Below, piece after piece: positions 38,471-48,081 of a DNA stretch of 64,000 bases (position 1 is the stretch's first letter; each line of letters begins with the position of its first letter). The stretch is from an uncultured Lachnospiraceae bacterium. GTDB lineage: Bacteria; Bacillota; Clostridia; Lachnospirales; Lachnospiraceae. Below the pieces are notes generated by a model. It made no database searches. It was not told the origin of the DNA and saw only the letters and a list, made by a program, of their open reading frames with translations. A program made the translations under genes and the position numbers. The stretch covers positions 62,001 through 126,000 of the forward strand of contig CANQAP010000003.1 in the NCBI GenBank assembly GCA_947589305.1, written 5' to 3'.

Positions 38471-40733
38471 CTCTCTTTCTTTCGTTCATATCCGTCTCTA
38501 CGATCGCCTGCTTCAGTCCGGAATATCGTTTTTGTTCATCGGCATTGTCTACCATCTCATGAATCTTATAGCCGTTCCCCACAATGACGACACATTTTTT
38601 TGCCCGTGTGATCGCCGTATAAAGGAGATTCCGATGCAGCAGCACTCTCGGTCCGGTTAAAACCGGCAGGATCACTGCCGGATATTCGCTTCCCTGTGCT
38701 TTATGGATCGTGATCGCATACGCCAGTTCCAGTTCATCCAGCATCTTAAATCCATAAACCACCGTCTTTTCATCCTCCATACATACCGTGATCTCTTCCG
38801 CATAATGGTCAATGGACTGTATGATGCCGATATCCCCGTTAAATATCCCCATTCCTTTTTCCACTTCAAAATAACCCGACGGATCCCGAATCGCCCATTC
38901 CAGTTTATAGTTATTCTTGATCTGCATGACCTTATCCCCCTCCCGAAAAAGTGTATGATGGGCTTCGTACTCCCGTTTATCAGGGGAAGCGGAATTTAGG
39001 ATCTCCTGCAGCCGTCGATTTAACTGTTCCACTCCCAGTTCTCCCTGACGCATCGGCGTCAACACCTGTATTTCATAAGGCTTTGCCTGCACATAGTTCG
39101 GCATCTTGGTCGAAACCAGCCGCCCTACTTCCTCCAATACCGCTTTGGCATTCGTACGCGGCAGAAGAAAAAAATCCCGACTCTTGTTATCCATCACCGG
39201 ATATTCCCCCCGATTGATCCGATGGGCGTTCATGATGATATCACTGTCCTGTTCCTGCCGGTAAACCGTCGATAATTCGATTACTGGAAAAACACCCGAA
39301 GCGATAATGTCCTTTAAGACATTTCCGGCTCCCACACTAGGAAGCTGATTGACATCTCCGACTAAGATCAAATGCGTGCCGGCGACGATCGCCTGCAACA
39401 GCGCATGCGCCAGATAGATATCGACCATCGACATTTCGTCAATAATCACGACGTCCGCTTCCAACGGGTTTTGGGCATTCCGTTCAAACCGATAGTCCTG
39501 TTCCCCCTCGATCCCGCCGTTTAATTCCAGTAACCGGTGGATCGTCTGTGCTTCATATCCGGTCGCTTCCGTCATCCGCTTGGCGGCTCTCCCGGTCGGC
39601 GCCGCCAGACGCAGTTCCAGTCCTTCCTGTTCAAAATAACGTATGATAGAGTTGATAACCGTCGTTTTCCCTGTTCCCGGTCCTCCGGTGATCACCAGCA
39701 GCCCCGATGTCGCCGCCCGATAGACCGCGGTTCTCTGCAAATCATCCAGCACCGGTCCGGAAGTCGTTTCTATCCTGTCCAAAACCGCTTCCACTTCTTT
39801 TTCGGATATGTCATATGTCAGATTGAGTTCCCGAAGCATCCGCGCCGTATCCAGTTCTTTATAGTACGGAACACTCCCGTATACCGCGACCATGCCGTCA
39901 AATTCTTTTAAGATGATCTTTCGTTCCAACTGCAATCCGGTCAGTTGGCACTCGATCGCCTCGCCGTAATCATAAGCAAACGGATCACTGCCTTCCGGCG
40001 CCAAAAAAGCGGACACTTTCCGAATCAGTACGTCCTTCGGAAGAAACGTATGTCCGAGACTGCCGGATTGATTCAGCGTATACAGAATCGCGGAACGGAT
40101 CCGAAATTCCGAATCCAAACCGATTCCTGCCTGCCTAGCAACCGCATCCGCAAATTTAAACCCGATTCCCGCTATATCATCCGCCAGTTGATACGGGTTT
40201 TCTTCCAGTACGCGATACAGGCGGTTGCCATATGTATTGTAAATCTTTAATGCCAGATGGGCATTGATCCCATACTTGCCAAGATACATCATCGCCTGCC
40301 GGACATCCTGCGTCTCATGAAAACGGATGCCGATCTCTCTCGCCTTGCGTTCCGAAATGCCTTTGATCTCTGCCAGACGTTCCGGTTCAAATTCCATGAT
40401 CCGAAACGCATCCCGTCCGAATCGCTTCATGATATTCATCGCCAAAACCGGACCGATACCCTTAATCGCTCCCGAACCCAAATACCGCTCCATGCTGTCC
40501 GTATCTTCCGGCATGCGAAGTTCATATGACGTCACCTGAAACTGTTCATCGTACTGCGGGTGGTCTACGGTTTCCCCTTCTGCGGTGATCCATAACCCTT
40601 CCGCCGCTCCTTCCATGTAACCGACAAAGATCTCGGAATCGTCAGCCGTCTCATCCGTGATCACCGACAATACCGTATAGCCGTTTGTTTCATTCCGGTA
40701 TATGATTTTATCAATGTAGCCTTCTCGTCTCAC
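38439..40733 (-). CDS. recD2: RecD2-type ATP-dependent DNA helicase
   Basis: 764 residues. I choose the GTG at 40733, with AGGAG eight bases upstream, over an ATG at 40790 without ribosome binding site. The order is an OB-like N-terminal part, helix-hairpin-helix motifs (GSGAIKGIGPVLAMNI, IAGIGFKFADAVA), Walker A ITGGPGTGKTTVINSI, Walker B VIIDEMSMVD, and the SF1B motif VAYAITIHKAQGSEYP (seen as AYAITIHKAQGSEYP). RecD2 unwinds DNA 5' to 3' in repair and replication-fork processing without RecBC. Confidence 0.93.
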   Translation of the reverse strand: MRREGYIDKIIYRNETNGYTVLSVITDETADDSEIFVGYMEGAAEGLWITAEGETVDHPQYDEQFQVTSYELRMPEDTDSMERYLGSGAIKGIGPVLAMNIMKRFGRDAFRIMEFEPERLAEIKGISERKAREIGIRFHETQDVRQAMMYLGKYGINAHLALKIYNTYGNRLYRVLEENPYQLADDIAGIGFKFADAVARQAGIGLDSEFRIRSAILYTLNQSGSLGHTFLPKDVLIRKVSAFLAPEGSDPFAYDYGEAIECQLTGLQLERKIILKEFDGMVAVYGSVPYYKELDTARMLRELNLTYDISEKEVEAVLDRIETTSGPVLDDLQRTAVYRAATSGLLVITGGPGTGKTTVINSIIRYFEQEGLELRLAAPTGRAAKRMTEATGYEAQTIHRLLELNGGIEGEQDYRFERNAQNPLEADVVIIDEMSMVDIYLAHALLQAIVAGTHLILVGDVNQLPSVGAGNVLKDIIASGVFPVIELSTVYRQEQDSDIIMNAHRINRGEYPVMDNKSRDFFLLPRTNAKAVLEEVGRLVSTKMPNYVQAKPYEIQVLTPMRQGELGVEQLNRRLQEILNSASPDKREYEAHHTLFREGDKVMQIKNNYKLEWAIRDPSGYFEVEKGMGIFNGDIGIIQSIDHYAEEITVCMEDEKTVVYGFKMLDELELAYAITIHKAQGSEYPAVILPVLTGPRVLLHRNLLYTAITRAKKCVVIVGNGYKIHEMVDNADEQKRYSGLKQAIVETDMNERKRDEATENTTDH

Positions 40734-40849
40734 TTTATCTACTCCTGATATGTTTTTCCGATCATTGGCACAGGATCCTTCTATATACATACAAAGAGCT
40801 GCCGGAATGCCAAACCAAATTTCGTTTTACATTCGCAGCAGCCCCATAC

Positions 40850-41230
40850 TTACGATTCTTCCGTTTTGATCGTTGCCGTATTCATATTGTTTTTCATGGC
40901 TTCGTACAATGTCTGTGCAATGCCTAACGTCCCCTGTTCCGCAATTATGGAAGAATATTCCTGAAGCATCATATCCCCGAAGTAATCCAAGTATTTGTTA
41001 TCCTTTTCTTCCTCGGATTTCGGGATACTCTTTTCTACCTGCTTCATTACCTGCTCCACTAAGTATGCCTCAAATTCTTTGCAGGCTTCCATCATTTCCT
41101 CATCGGACGCCTCTGACATATCCCGGTTTGTCAGCTTATTTTCCAATGCCGCCGTCTTTGCATCGGATGCACTGCTTTGCATTTGCTGGGTGTAGAAGCC
41201 GCTAAGCACATCGCCCACTGAACCTGTCAT
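40850..41230 (-). CDS. FlgJ-like rod-binding protein (no muramidase domain)
   Basis: 126 residues covering only the rod-binding domain: EACKEFEAYLVEQVMKQVEK, YLDYFGDMMLQEYSSIIAEQ, and GTLGIAQTLYEAMK. It caps the growing rod in the periplasm-equivalent space; the peptidoglycan hydrolase domain of enterobacterial FlgJ is absent. It follows flgG at nine bases. Confidence 0.9.
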   Translation of the reverse strand: MTGSVGDVLSGFYTQQMQSSASDAKTAALENKLTNRDMSEASDEEMMEACKEFEAYLVEQVMKQVEKSIPKSEEEKDNKYLDYFGDMMLQEYSSIIAEQGTLGIAQTLYEAMKNNMNTATIKTEES

Positions 41231-41239
41231 CCGCTACAC

Positions 41240-42088
41240 CTACCTTCTTAAATTGTTCGCCTGCTCCAGCATCTCATCGGATGCCTGTATAACCTTGGAA
41301 TTCATCTCATATGCCCGCTGCGCAACAATCAAATTTACGATCTCATCCGCCACCTGTACGTTAGAAGCCTCTATGTACTTCTGATGCGTAGCACTTCTTT
41401 GGATCCCCGCCGTCTGCGATTCCTCCATCGGATCGCCGGATGCTACCGTCTGACGATAGCGGTTTCCGGAAGCCTTTTCCAAACCTGCCGGATTGTTAAA
41501 CTGCACCAATCCCAACTGCACATTATAAAGCGGATTGCCGTTCGCATCGTTTTGTACTAAATTCACCTGCTCGCCGTCCGTTCCCGTAACGGTCAGCGTG
41601 CCATCCTTCGCAATCCCGAGCGTAGTGGCGTTAATACCCGCCGGGATGATGATCGGATTATTATATTGATCCAAAACCGGATTTCCTTCCGAAGTACAGA
41701 GTAACGTGCCGTTTGCCACCGGCGATACCGCAAAATTACCGTCTCTCGTATATTGGATCTCTCCGTTTTCCACCTGAACTTTAAAGAATCCGTCTCCTTC
41801 GATCGCCACCGCAAACGGGCTTTCGCTTGGCGTTAAATTGCCCTGTGTAAACTTACTGGTGATCGCTGCAGTACGGCTTCCCAAACCCACCTGAGCGCCT
41901 ACCGGTTTTTCATCGCCGACATTGTTCGTAGAACGTGTCTGCAGTGTCTGATACAGCAGGGACTTAAATTCCGCCGTCTCTGTTTTATATCCGGTCGTAT
42001 TCAGGTTCGCCAGATTATTAGCGATCGTATCTACATTTTCCTGCTGAGCGATCATACCGCTCGCCGCCGTCCATAAAGATCTTACCAC
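41240..42088 (-). CDS. flgG: Flagellar distal rod protein FlgG
   Basis: 282 residues. N-terminal MVRSLWTAASGMIAQQENVD and ANNLANLNTTGYKTETAEFK, C-terminal AQRAYEMNSKVIQASDEMLE. The pair flgF-flgG after mbl corresponds to flhO-flhP of Bacillus; this is the flhP counterpart. Confidence 0.94.
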   Translation of the reverse strand: MVRSLWTAASGMIAQQENVDTIANNLANLNTTGYKTETAEFKSLLYQTLQTRSTNNVGDEKPVGAQVGLGSRTAAITSKFTQGNLTPSESPFAVAIEGDGFFKVQVENGEIQYTRDGNFAVSPVANGTLLCTSEGNPVLDQYNNPIIIPAGINATTLGIAKDGTLTVTGTDGEQVNLVQNDANGNPLYNVQLGLVQFNNPAGLEKASGNRYRQTVASGDPMEESQTAGIQRSATHQKYIEASNVQVADEIVNLIVAQRAYEMNSKVIQASDEMLEQANNLRR

Positions 42089-42162
42089 GTTTTGCTCCTT
42101 TCCGCTGCTTACAAAAAGCAGCCGTCATCACTCATGACCTGTCATCCGATACCGCCTTGAAA

Positions 42163-42942
42163 TCATACTTTACCAATTTCATTTACCGCTTTATCCAAGG
42201 TTGAATCGATCGTCTGCATCATTTTCTGATTGGTCTCATACGCTCTGGTGATCGCGATCATGGAAACCATTTCATTAATGACATTTACATTTGATGTTTC
42301 CAAATATCCCTGACGTGTCAATGCCGTTCCGGCAACCATGCCCGCTTCCGGCAATGCTTCAAACATATTCTCGCCATACAGCGACAGTGCATCGTAATTT
42401 TCAAAATCGACAATCTGGAATTGTCCTACCCAAACTTCATTGGCAAAAATATTGCCCAAGGAATCCATCGAAACCCGTGCCGTATCGGCTCCCGGAATCT
42501 GAATCCTCTGATTGTCGGTACCAAGCACATAATCTCCATCCTTCGTCACAAGATAACCATCCGTGGTAACAGTGAATGAGCCATCACGCGTATATCGTAT
42601 ATGTTCTACTCCACTCTTGTCTGTTGTGCTAATGGTAAAAAATCCACTGCCCGCCAAAGCGACATCGTATGCCCCTCCGGTTTCCCGGAAACCGCCTTGG
42701 GAATAATCGGTATACGTCTCTCCGATCTTGACGCCCAGACTTACATCGCCGATACCCTTTGCCAGATACGGATCTGCATCATCATCCACCCGCAACGCCA
42801 GCTGCTCCGTAAAAGACTGTGATGTAACGCCCATTTTTTTGTATCCAGTCGTATTGGCATTTGCAATATTATTTGCAATGACGTCCATGCGTTTCTGCTC
42901 ATTCCGAAGTCCCGTATAAGCTGTGTATAGGCCTTTTACCAT
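42163..42942 (-). CDS. flgF: Flagellar rod protein FlgF/FlgG type (FlhO counterpart)
   Basis: 259 residues from the ATG at 42942, eight bases after GGAG. N-terminal GLYTAYTGLRNEQKRMDVIA and ANANTTGYKKMGV, C-terminal MVSMIAITRAYETNQKMMQT. It lies directly after mbl, as flhO does in Bacillus, and forms the proximal part of the rod. Confidence 0.9.
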   Translation of the reverse strand: MVKGLYTAYTGLRNEQKRMDVIANNIANANTTGYKKMGVTSQSFTEQLALRVDDDADPYLAKGIGDVSLGVKIGETYTDYSQGGFRETGGAYDVALAGSGFFTISTTDKSGVEHIRYTRDGSFTVTTDGYLVTKDGDYVLGTDNQRIQIPGADTARVSMDSLGNIFANEVWVGQFQIVDFENYDALSLYGENMFEALPEAGMVAGTALTRQGYLETSNVNVINEMVSMIAITRAYETNQKMMQTIDSTLDKAVNEIGKV

Positions 42943-43024
42943 TCGTTCCACTCCTTCTTCAAATGTCCTGCATATTGTATTTGCAGTGCCTAGAGCCGTT
43001 CCCTGTTGTCAACCGCTAAGAACC

Positions 43025-44017
43025 TTAATCCCGTTTGCCGGATAAAAATTCAATGTATTTACCCGTACCGATCGCAACCGCCGTCAGCGGATTGTCTGCC
43101 GTGATCGTCGTAATGCCTGTCTTCTCCTCGATCAGGCTTTCCAAACCGTTCAAAAGCGAGCCGCCTCCGGTCAGGACGATACCACGATCCGAAATATCAG
43201 CCGCCAATTCCGGTGGTGTCCGTTCCAACACGCTATGCACGGCTTCCACGATCTGCGCAGTAGTCTCCCGTAAGGCTTCTTCCGTCTCTGTCGAAGTCAC
43301 GGTGATCGTTTTCGGCAGACCGGTTACAAGATTACGTCCCCTGACTTCCATCGTAATCTCTTCCGGACGTCTGTAACAGGTTCCGATGTTGATCTTGATC
43401 TCCTCTGCTGTCCGTTCACCGATCAGTAGATTATGCTTTTTACGCATATAACGGACAATCGCTTCGTCAAAATCATCGCCTGCGGTCTTCACAGATGTAC
43501 TCACAACGGTACCGCCCAGTGAGATTACCGCGATATCCGCCGTACCGCCTCCGATATCGACGATCATATTTCCGCATGGTCGTGCAATATCAATCCCTGC
43601 CCCGATCGCTGCCGCCACCGGTTCTTCAATGATCGATACGTCTCTGGCTCCCGCCTGATAGGTGGCATCTTCTACCGCTTTTTTCTCTACTTCCGTCACG
43701 CCGCTCGGCACGCAGACGCTGATGCGGGGTTTTCTACCAAAGATACTTCTGCCTACCGCTTTCTGGATGAAATATTTCAGCATTTTCTCCGTAATCGTAT
43801 AGTCTGAAATCACACCCTGCTTTAAAGGACGTACCGCTACGATATTACCCGGCGTCCGTCCGAGCATCAGTCTGGCTTCCTCGCCGATCGCTTTAATTTT
43901 GTTGGTATCCCGGTCAAAAGCAACAACAGACGGTTCTTTTAAAACAACGCCCTTTCCTCTGACATATACCAAGATGCTAGCGGTTCCCAAATCAATTCCA
44001 ATATCTGAACTTGCCAT
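43025..44017 (-). CDS. mbl: MreB/Mbl-type actin homologue
   Basis: 330 residues from the ATG at 44017 (AAAGGGG upstream). Nucleotide-binding motifs: DIGIDLGTASILVYVRGKG (phosphate 1), DIGGGTADIAVISLGG (phosphate 2) and VLTGGGSLLNGLESLI (adenosine). The filaments guide side-wall synthesis. Co-location with flgF-flgG supports mbl rather than mreB. Tandem vegetative and sigma-28-like promoters precede it. Confidence 0.93.
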   Translation of the reverse strand: MASSDIGIDLGTASILVYVRGKGVVLKEPSVVAFDRDTNKIKAIGEEARLMLGRTPGNIVAVRPLKQGVISDYTITEKMLKYFIQKAVGRSIFGRKPRISVCVPSGVTEVEKKAVEDATYQAGARDVSIIEEPVAAAIGAGIDIARPCGNMIVDIGGGTADIAVISLGGTVVSTSVKTAGDDFDEAIVRYMRKKHNLLIGERTAEEIKINIGTCYRRPEEITMEVRGRNLVTGLPKTITVTSTETEEALRETTAQIVEAVHSVLERTPPELAADISDRGIVLTGGGSLLNGLESLIEEKTGITTITADNPLTAVAIGTGKYIEFLSGKRD

Positions 44018-44060
44018 AATAATCCCCTTTCTGATGGACAACATTAAATCTTTTTCTCAT

Positions 44061-44088
44061 ATTATAAACACTCTGTAACGTTTTTCAA
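44061..44088 (-). promoter_or_regulatory. SigA-type promoter of mbl
   Basis: TTGAAA, 16 bases, TATAAT on the minus strand, 44 bp ahead of the mbl start codon. Confidence 0.7.
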
Positions 44089-44143
44089 AGCGTATTTCAA
44101 GATTTCAGCAAATTCACCGATAAGGAAACTAACTCATTCTTAT

Positions 44144-44171
44144 ATATCGACATTTTGCATACAAATCTTTA
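44144..44171 (-). promoter_or_regulatory. Sigma-28-like promoter upstream of mbl-flgF-flgG-flgJ
   Basis: TAAAGATT, 12 bases, GTCGATAT. The same -35 and spacer length occur at the long flagellin gene. It lies 127 bp ahead of mbl, upstream of the vegetative promoter. Confidence 0.6.
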
Positions 44172-44198
44172 CTTTTATTTTAACCACATTTCTAAAAT

Positions 44199-46676
44199 TT
44201 AACAGCTATTTTCCCGCATGATCACCATCTTTGCATCTTCGCCGTTCTGCCATTTGATCGATATCTCCTGAATATTCATGATCTTATTGATCCTGCCAAT
44301 GTAACTCTGCCATTTGATGTCTCCGATCGGGCGGATCCCTTCTCTGGTATAAAGCGGCGCCGGCACCGATAAAAAGGTGTGGCTGTCCATGCCTGTCACA
44401 TCTATGCCAAACAAGGTCTCCATCGCTTCATTAGCAAACAGCACCTGACCGGTCTGGTTATCTTTTACAAATACGCAGTCCGATACAAAATTATACGCAC
44501 GCAGTAAATCTCTGTTCAGCTCATATACATGATGCGCATTCTGATCGCGTTCCAAGATTCCCTGAATGATATCCACCACGTCGCGGCAATATGCAATTTC
44601 CCTGTCGTGAAACACCCGCTTTTCCTGACTGGTAAAGATCATTCCGCCATATAGTTTTTCATTTACCAAAATACCGAATGCCATCACCGCGCCGGAATGT
44701 GTCTGCGATGCCAGTTGCTTTAACTGCGGAGCCTTTTCATTCGCATCATAAATGATATAACCGCCGGAAGCTACAATGTCGTTGGTACGGCAGATCTCAG
44801 CCATCCGCCAGCTATGATCCGGAAAATCCTTATAAAACGCATCCGGCATGATGGATTTTGCCAAGCAGACATATGCTTCCTCCGTCAACTCTCCACAATA
44901 GATGAGGATCGACGTCATATGCAGCAGTCCGCATGCCTTATCGATAATCTCCTGTATCGTCGCATTCGCATCGTTTTTCATATGGGCAAAGGCACGGGCA
45001 AGAATCAACTGCCCTTCCAGTTCCTCACTCATAACGCGTTCTGCCAGCCGGCTCTTTTTGGAGTCCAATTCCAGATACCGATTATTAAATCCGGTCTGAA
45101 TGATCATGGTGATCATCGTCTGCAGAGAGTCTATCGCATTATGCAGTCTCGAAACCGCCTCTTCGCCGAACGCGCAAACCAAGCAGGATGCCACGATATC
45201 ATCTGTCTTGACGATCGGCACCATGCCGATCTGTTTTTCAAAGGAATCGTCCTCGAGTCCCAGTATGGTAAACTTACGTTTTGTATTCATCATATCCCAA
45301 GCGGTCTCCAGCTTGTCCCGGTACTGTGGGCGTTCCAACATATCATAGAACTCTCCTAAGTGATTCATCGGTCCGGTAGGAGTGGTCAATGCTTTACCGT
45401 GCCTGTCTATGATCACGGTATATAGCTGGTTATTCACTGCAAATGCGTCCATGAATTTTTGCAGATCCTCTTCCTGCAGAAAATCTTCCAGTTTCCATTC
45501 GGCTTCCGAAATCTGGTTGCTCATAACGTACTCCAGTTTTTCTTCCAATTCCCTACGGGTCTGCAAAAGATTCTGTTCGTAATCATTTTCCTGCGTCGCA
45601 TCACTCATAAGCAATTCGACGTCATACATATATTCGTCAATGGTCTTTACGGAAATACAGAACTTAATCCATCGTACAATGCCGTCTTCCCCACGCACCC
45701 GGCATCGGTTCATATAATTGCTAACCGGTATATTCTGTGCATTCATTAAGATATCCGTCACCATCTGGCGGTCTTCCGGAAGAATATAATCCGTAAACGT
45801 TTTTCTGCCTTTGCGCAGATCTTCTACATCCAGTCCCAGCCCGACAGCATTGGAAGATACATATTTTACGCTTCCCTTTTTATTTAGAAACCGTTTCACC
45901 AAGACTACATTTTTACTTTGTTCTATAGCAGACCGCAGATACTGGTTTTCATCTTTTTCGAGCTTTTCCCCCGTTATATCGATCATAACCGCTTCCATGC
46001 CTTCAATCTTGCCCTGTGCGTCACGAAGAAAATGCACGTTGCACCGCACATAACACACTTTACGGCTTTCCGTTACGATCCGATATTCCATGCCGTCATC
46101 ATCTCTGCCGTCTTTCGCACGTTCCGCAAAACTCCCCATGATCTCATCGAAATCATCCGGATGAATCAAATCCTTAAACTGCATCTTTCCGGTATAGAAT
46201 TCCTCGACGGTATATCCGTATCGTTTAATGTTGCGGCTGATATAATTCAGTTTGATCTCTTCCAGTCCCTCAAAACTCATATAAGCGACGATCACATTGC
46301 TGTTTTCGATCATGCGTTCCAGCATCCAGCTATTGGAGCCGAATCCCGACCGTTGATCAAAAAGCACCATATACATTTGCTTATCGTCTACTTCAAATTC
46401 ATTCACCAAACCCCTGACCGGAAAATTCCGCATACCGTTCGAAAGTATGAGCTGATGCTCCGCCACCGCTTTCCGGTCATGTAACTGCGTCCAAAAGCGA
46501 CCGATATCGCTTCCACGATCCAACAGAATGCTGATCGTCTCCGTTTTTTGTCCGAGCATGAGCTTCGCCTCATAATTCATGATCGTCACTTCACCGGTCT
46601 CTGCCCAAAAAGCGACTACCGGAAATTCGATTCGCTTTGCAAATTCCTGATAGCAATCAAATCTCAATTTTCCCAT
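44199..46676 (-). CDS. Multi-PAS sensor protein with PocR-like and GAF-like domains, no output domain
   Basis: 825 residues from the ATG at 46676 behind AAAGGAG. Approximate order: PAS (110-235, LNYISRNIKRYGYTVEEFY), PAS (245-360), coiled coil, PocR-like ligand domain (400-520, FMDAFAVNNQLYTVIIDRHG), GAF-like (545-710), and a last PAS (720-800, FANEAMETLFGIDVTG). No histidine kinase, GGDEF, EAL, HD-GYP or DNA-binding part follows the last PAS, and no membrane helix is seen. It may signal by protein contact, possibly to flagellar or polarity proteins nearby (inference). Confidence 0.85.
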   Translation of the reverse strand: MGKLRFDCYQEFAKRIEFPVVAFWAETGEVTIMNYEAKLMLGQKTETISILLDRGSDIGRFWTQLHDRKAVAEHQLILSNGMRNFPVRGLVNEFEVDDKQMYMVLFDQRSGFGSNSWMLERMIENSNVIVAYMSFEGLEEIKLNYISRNIKRYGYTVEEFYTGKMQFKDLIHPDDFDEIMGSFAERAKDGRDDDGMEYRIVTESRKVCYVRCNVHFLRDAQGKIEGMEAVMIDITGEKLEKDENQYLRSAIEQSKNVVLVKRFLNKKGSVKYVSSNAVGLGLDVEDLRKGRKTFTDYILPEDRQMVTDILMNAQNIPVSNYMNRCRVRGEDGIVRWIKFCISVKTIDEYMYDVELLMSDATQENDYEQNLLQTRRELEEKLEYVMSNQISEAEWKLEDFLQEEDLQKFMDAFAVNNQLYTVIIDRHGKALTTPTGPMNHLGEFYDMLERPQYRDKLETAWDMMNTKRKFTILGLEDDSFEKQIGMVPIVKTDDIVASCLVCAFGEEAVSRLHNAIDSLQTMITMIIQTGFNNRYLELDSKKSRLAERVMSEELEGQLILARAFAHMKNDANATIQEIIDKACGLLHMTSILIYCGELTEEAYVCLAKSIMPDAFYKDFPDHSWRMAEICRTNDIVASGGYIIYDANEKAPQLKQLASQTHSGAVMAFGILVNEKLYGGMIFTSQEKRVFHDREIAYCRDVVDIIQGILERDQNAHHVYELNRDLLRAYNFVSDCVFVKDNQTGQVLFANEAMETLFGIDVTGMDSHTFLSVPAPLYTREGIRPIGDIKWQSYIGRINKIMNIQEISIKWQNGEDAKMVIMRENSC

Positions 46677-46698
46677 CTGCTTACTCCTTTCTGTGTCT

Positions 46699-46741
46699 AA
46701 AAAAACAAGGCTGCCCCTCAGAGCGTCCATGGGGCAGCCTT
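46699..46741 (-). terminator. Strong terminator after the DivIVA-like gene
   Basis: AAGGCTGCCCC and GGGGCAGCCTT form an 11-pair perfect stem with a 13-base loop, followed by GTTTTTTT. Confidence 0.92.
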
Positions 46742-46753
46742 ACACGTCCGGTC

Positions 46754-47971
46754 CTATATCTCATTCAGATCGTCATTTCCGTATTCCGACGCCTGTGCTT
46801 CCTGCACATCCTCATCCATCGCCTGCATATCCGTTTCTTCATCCGAAGCCTCCGCAGCCGTCATCTCTTCCTCTTCCTGAAACTCCGCAAACCCTTTTGC
46901 CGCAATCTCCCTTGTCCGGTTACATGCCCTAGCAAGTTCGTCTATCGTCAACATCATCGTTTCCATATGCGCATTGACATTATCACACTGTTCCTGAACA
47001 TGCAGCCGAATCATTGCCGCCTGACGTTCGGCTTCGGACAACATCTTCTGACATTGTTCTCTGGTGACCTGAAGCAATTCATTGCATTCCGCCTCCGTCT
47101 GCGCCATCTTTTCATCCTGAATCTGTGTTGTCGTTTGAATCAGTTCTGCCCGTTCCTCTTCCGCCTGTGCTGCGATTCTCCTGCTTTCTTCTTCGGCAGC
47201 CGCCACCACCTGATCCGCCCGTTCCCGCGCTTCGATCAATGTCTTGGAAATAGCTTCGTATTTACCGGCGTAAGATGCTTCTTTTTCCCGCATAGCCTCT
47301 AACTCCTGTGCCATACCCGCATATTCGCCGTTCTTTTCCTCCGTCTCTGCCATGATCCGTGAAATCTGCGCTTCATATTCCTCCCGCAATTCCTCGATCG
47401 TCCGGCTTTGCTCATCCCGCAACGCCTGCATTTTGGTCTCATACTCTTCCCGCAAAGCCGTCGTCGCTGATTCCTGTCGCGCCATGGCTTCCGCCATCTT
47501 GGCTTCCTGTTCCGCCTGAACCGCTGCGAGCCGATCACCGCCGCTCCGTGTTGCTTCGTCGGTCAGTTCCCGTTGTTCATCCAACTGCCGGTTCAGATCT
47601 ATGCACATCGCAATCCTTTCATCCAGCTTTGTCTGAAGGTCGGCGATCTCTTCCTGCTTTGCATTCAGTTCCGATTGCAATGCTTCCTTTTCTGCCGTCT
47701 GGGCATTCAACTGCCGCTTCACGGCATCATTTTGTTCAAATGAACTCTCCAATTCTAATTTTAGCTTTTCTATATCTTCACTGGCAGCCGTCTTCACCTG
47801 TTCCTTTGCGACCTGAAGGGAGCGCACGGTCTCACTTAACTTCCCAATAGTCGTTTTCAAATCCGCCACATCATTTTGATGACTTCGATTTGTTTCGGCA
47901 ACATATTCGTCCACGATCGCCTTATCATATCCACCAAATGATACTGTTTTGAACAACTCATCCTTTGCCAT
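46754..47971 (-). CDS. DivIVA-like coiled-coil protein
   Basis: 405 residues, start behind AGGAGGGC. The first 40 residues (ELFKTVSFGGYDKAIVDEYV) match the membrane-binding N-terminus of DivIVA proteins. A coiled coil runs from about residue 35 to 370, rich in Glu, Gln and Ala. The C-terminus is acidic. Such proteins mark poles and septa through curved membrane. It forms its own unit with promoter and terminator. Its length is about twice that of DivIVA or GpsB. Confidence 0.82.
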   Translation of the reverse strand: MAKDELFKTVSFGGYDKAIVDEYVAETNRSHQNDVADLKTTIGKLSETVRSLQVAKEQVKTAASEDIEKLKLELESSFEQNDAVKRQLNAQTAEKEALQSELNAKQEEIADLQTKLDERIAMCIDLNRQLDEQRELTDEATRSGGDRLAAVQAEQEAKMAEAMARQESATTALREEYETKMQALRDEQSRTIEELREEYEAQISRIMAETEEKNGEYAGMAQELEAMREKEASYAGKYEAISKTLIEARERADQVVAAAEEESRRIAAQAEEERAELIQTTTQIQDEKMAQTEAECNELLQVTREQCQKMLSEAERQAAMIRLHVQEQCDNVNAHMETMMLTIDELARACNRTREIAAKGFAEFQEEEEMTAAEASDEETDMQAMDEDVQEAQASEYGNDDLNEI

Positions 47972-48010
47972 AACATAGCCCTCCTATCGAAATCTGTATA
48001 AACTGCAATA

Positions 48011-48019
48011 ATTATAGCA
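48011..48019 (-). promoter_or_regulatory. Extended -10 promoter of the DivIVA-like gene
   Basis: TGCTATAAT on the minus strand, 40 bases before the start codon; no clear -35. Confidence 0.5.
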
Positions 48020-48043
48020 TAGGCTATAAGAAAATGCACGAAA

Positions 48044-48078
48044 AAAAAGAAAAAGGACTTATGAAATTAAGTCCTTTT
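48044..48078 (-). terminator. Terminator after the HIT-family gene
   Basis: AAAAGGACTT and AAGTCCTTTT form a ten-pair stem around an eight-base loop, followed by TCTTTTTTTT on the minus strand. Confidence 0.85.
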
Positions 48079-48081
48079 CTT

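Noticed and set aside
40795-40860. Inverted repeat between flgJ-like gene and recD2 as a terminator
   Set aside because: The stem is interrupted and no T-run follows.
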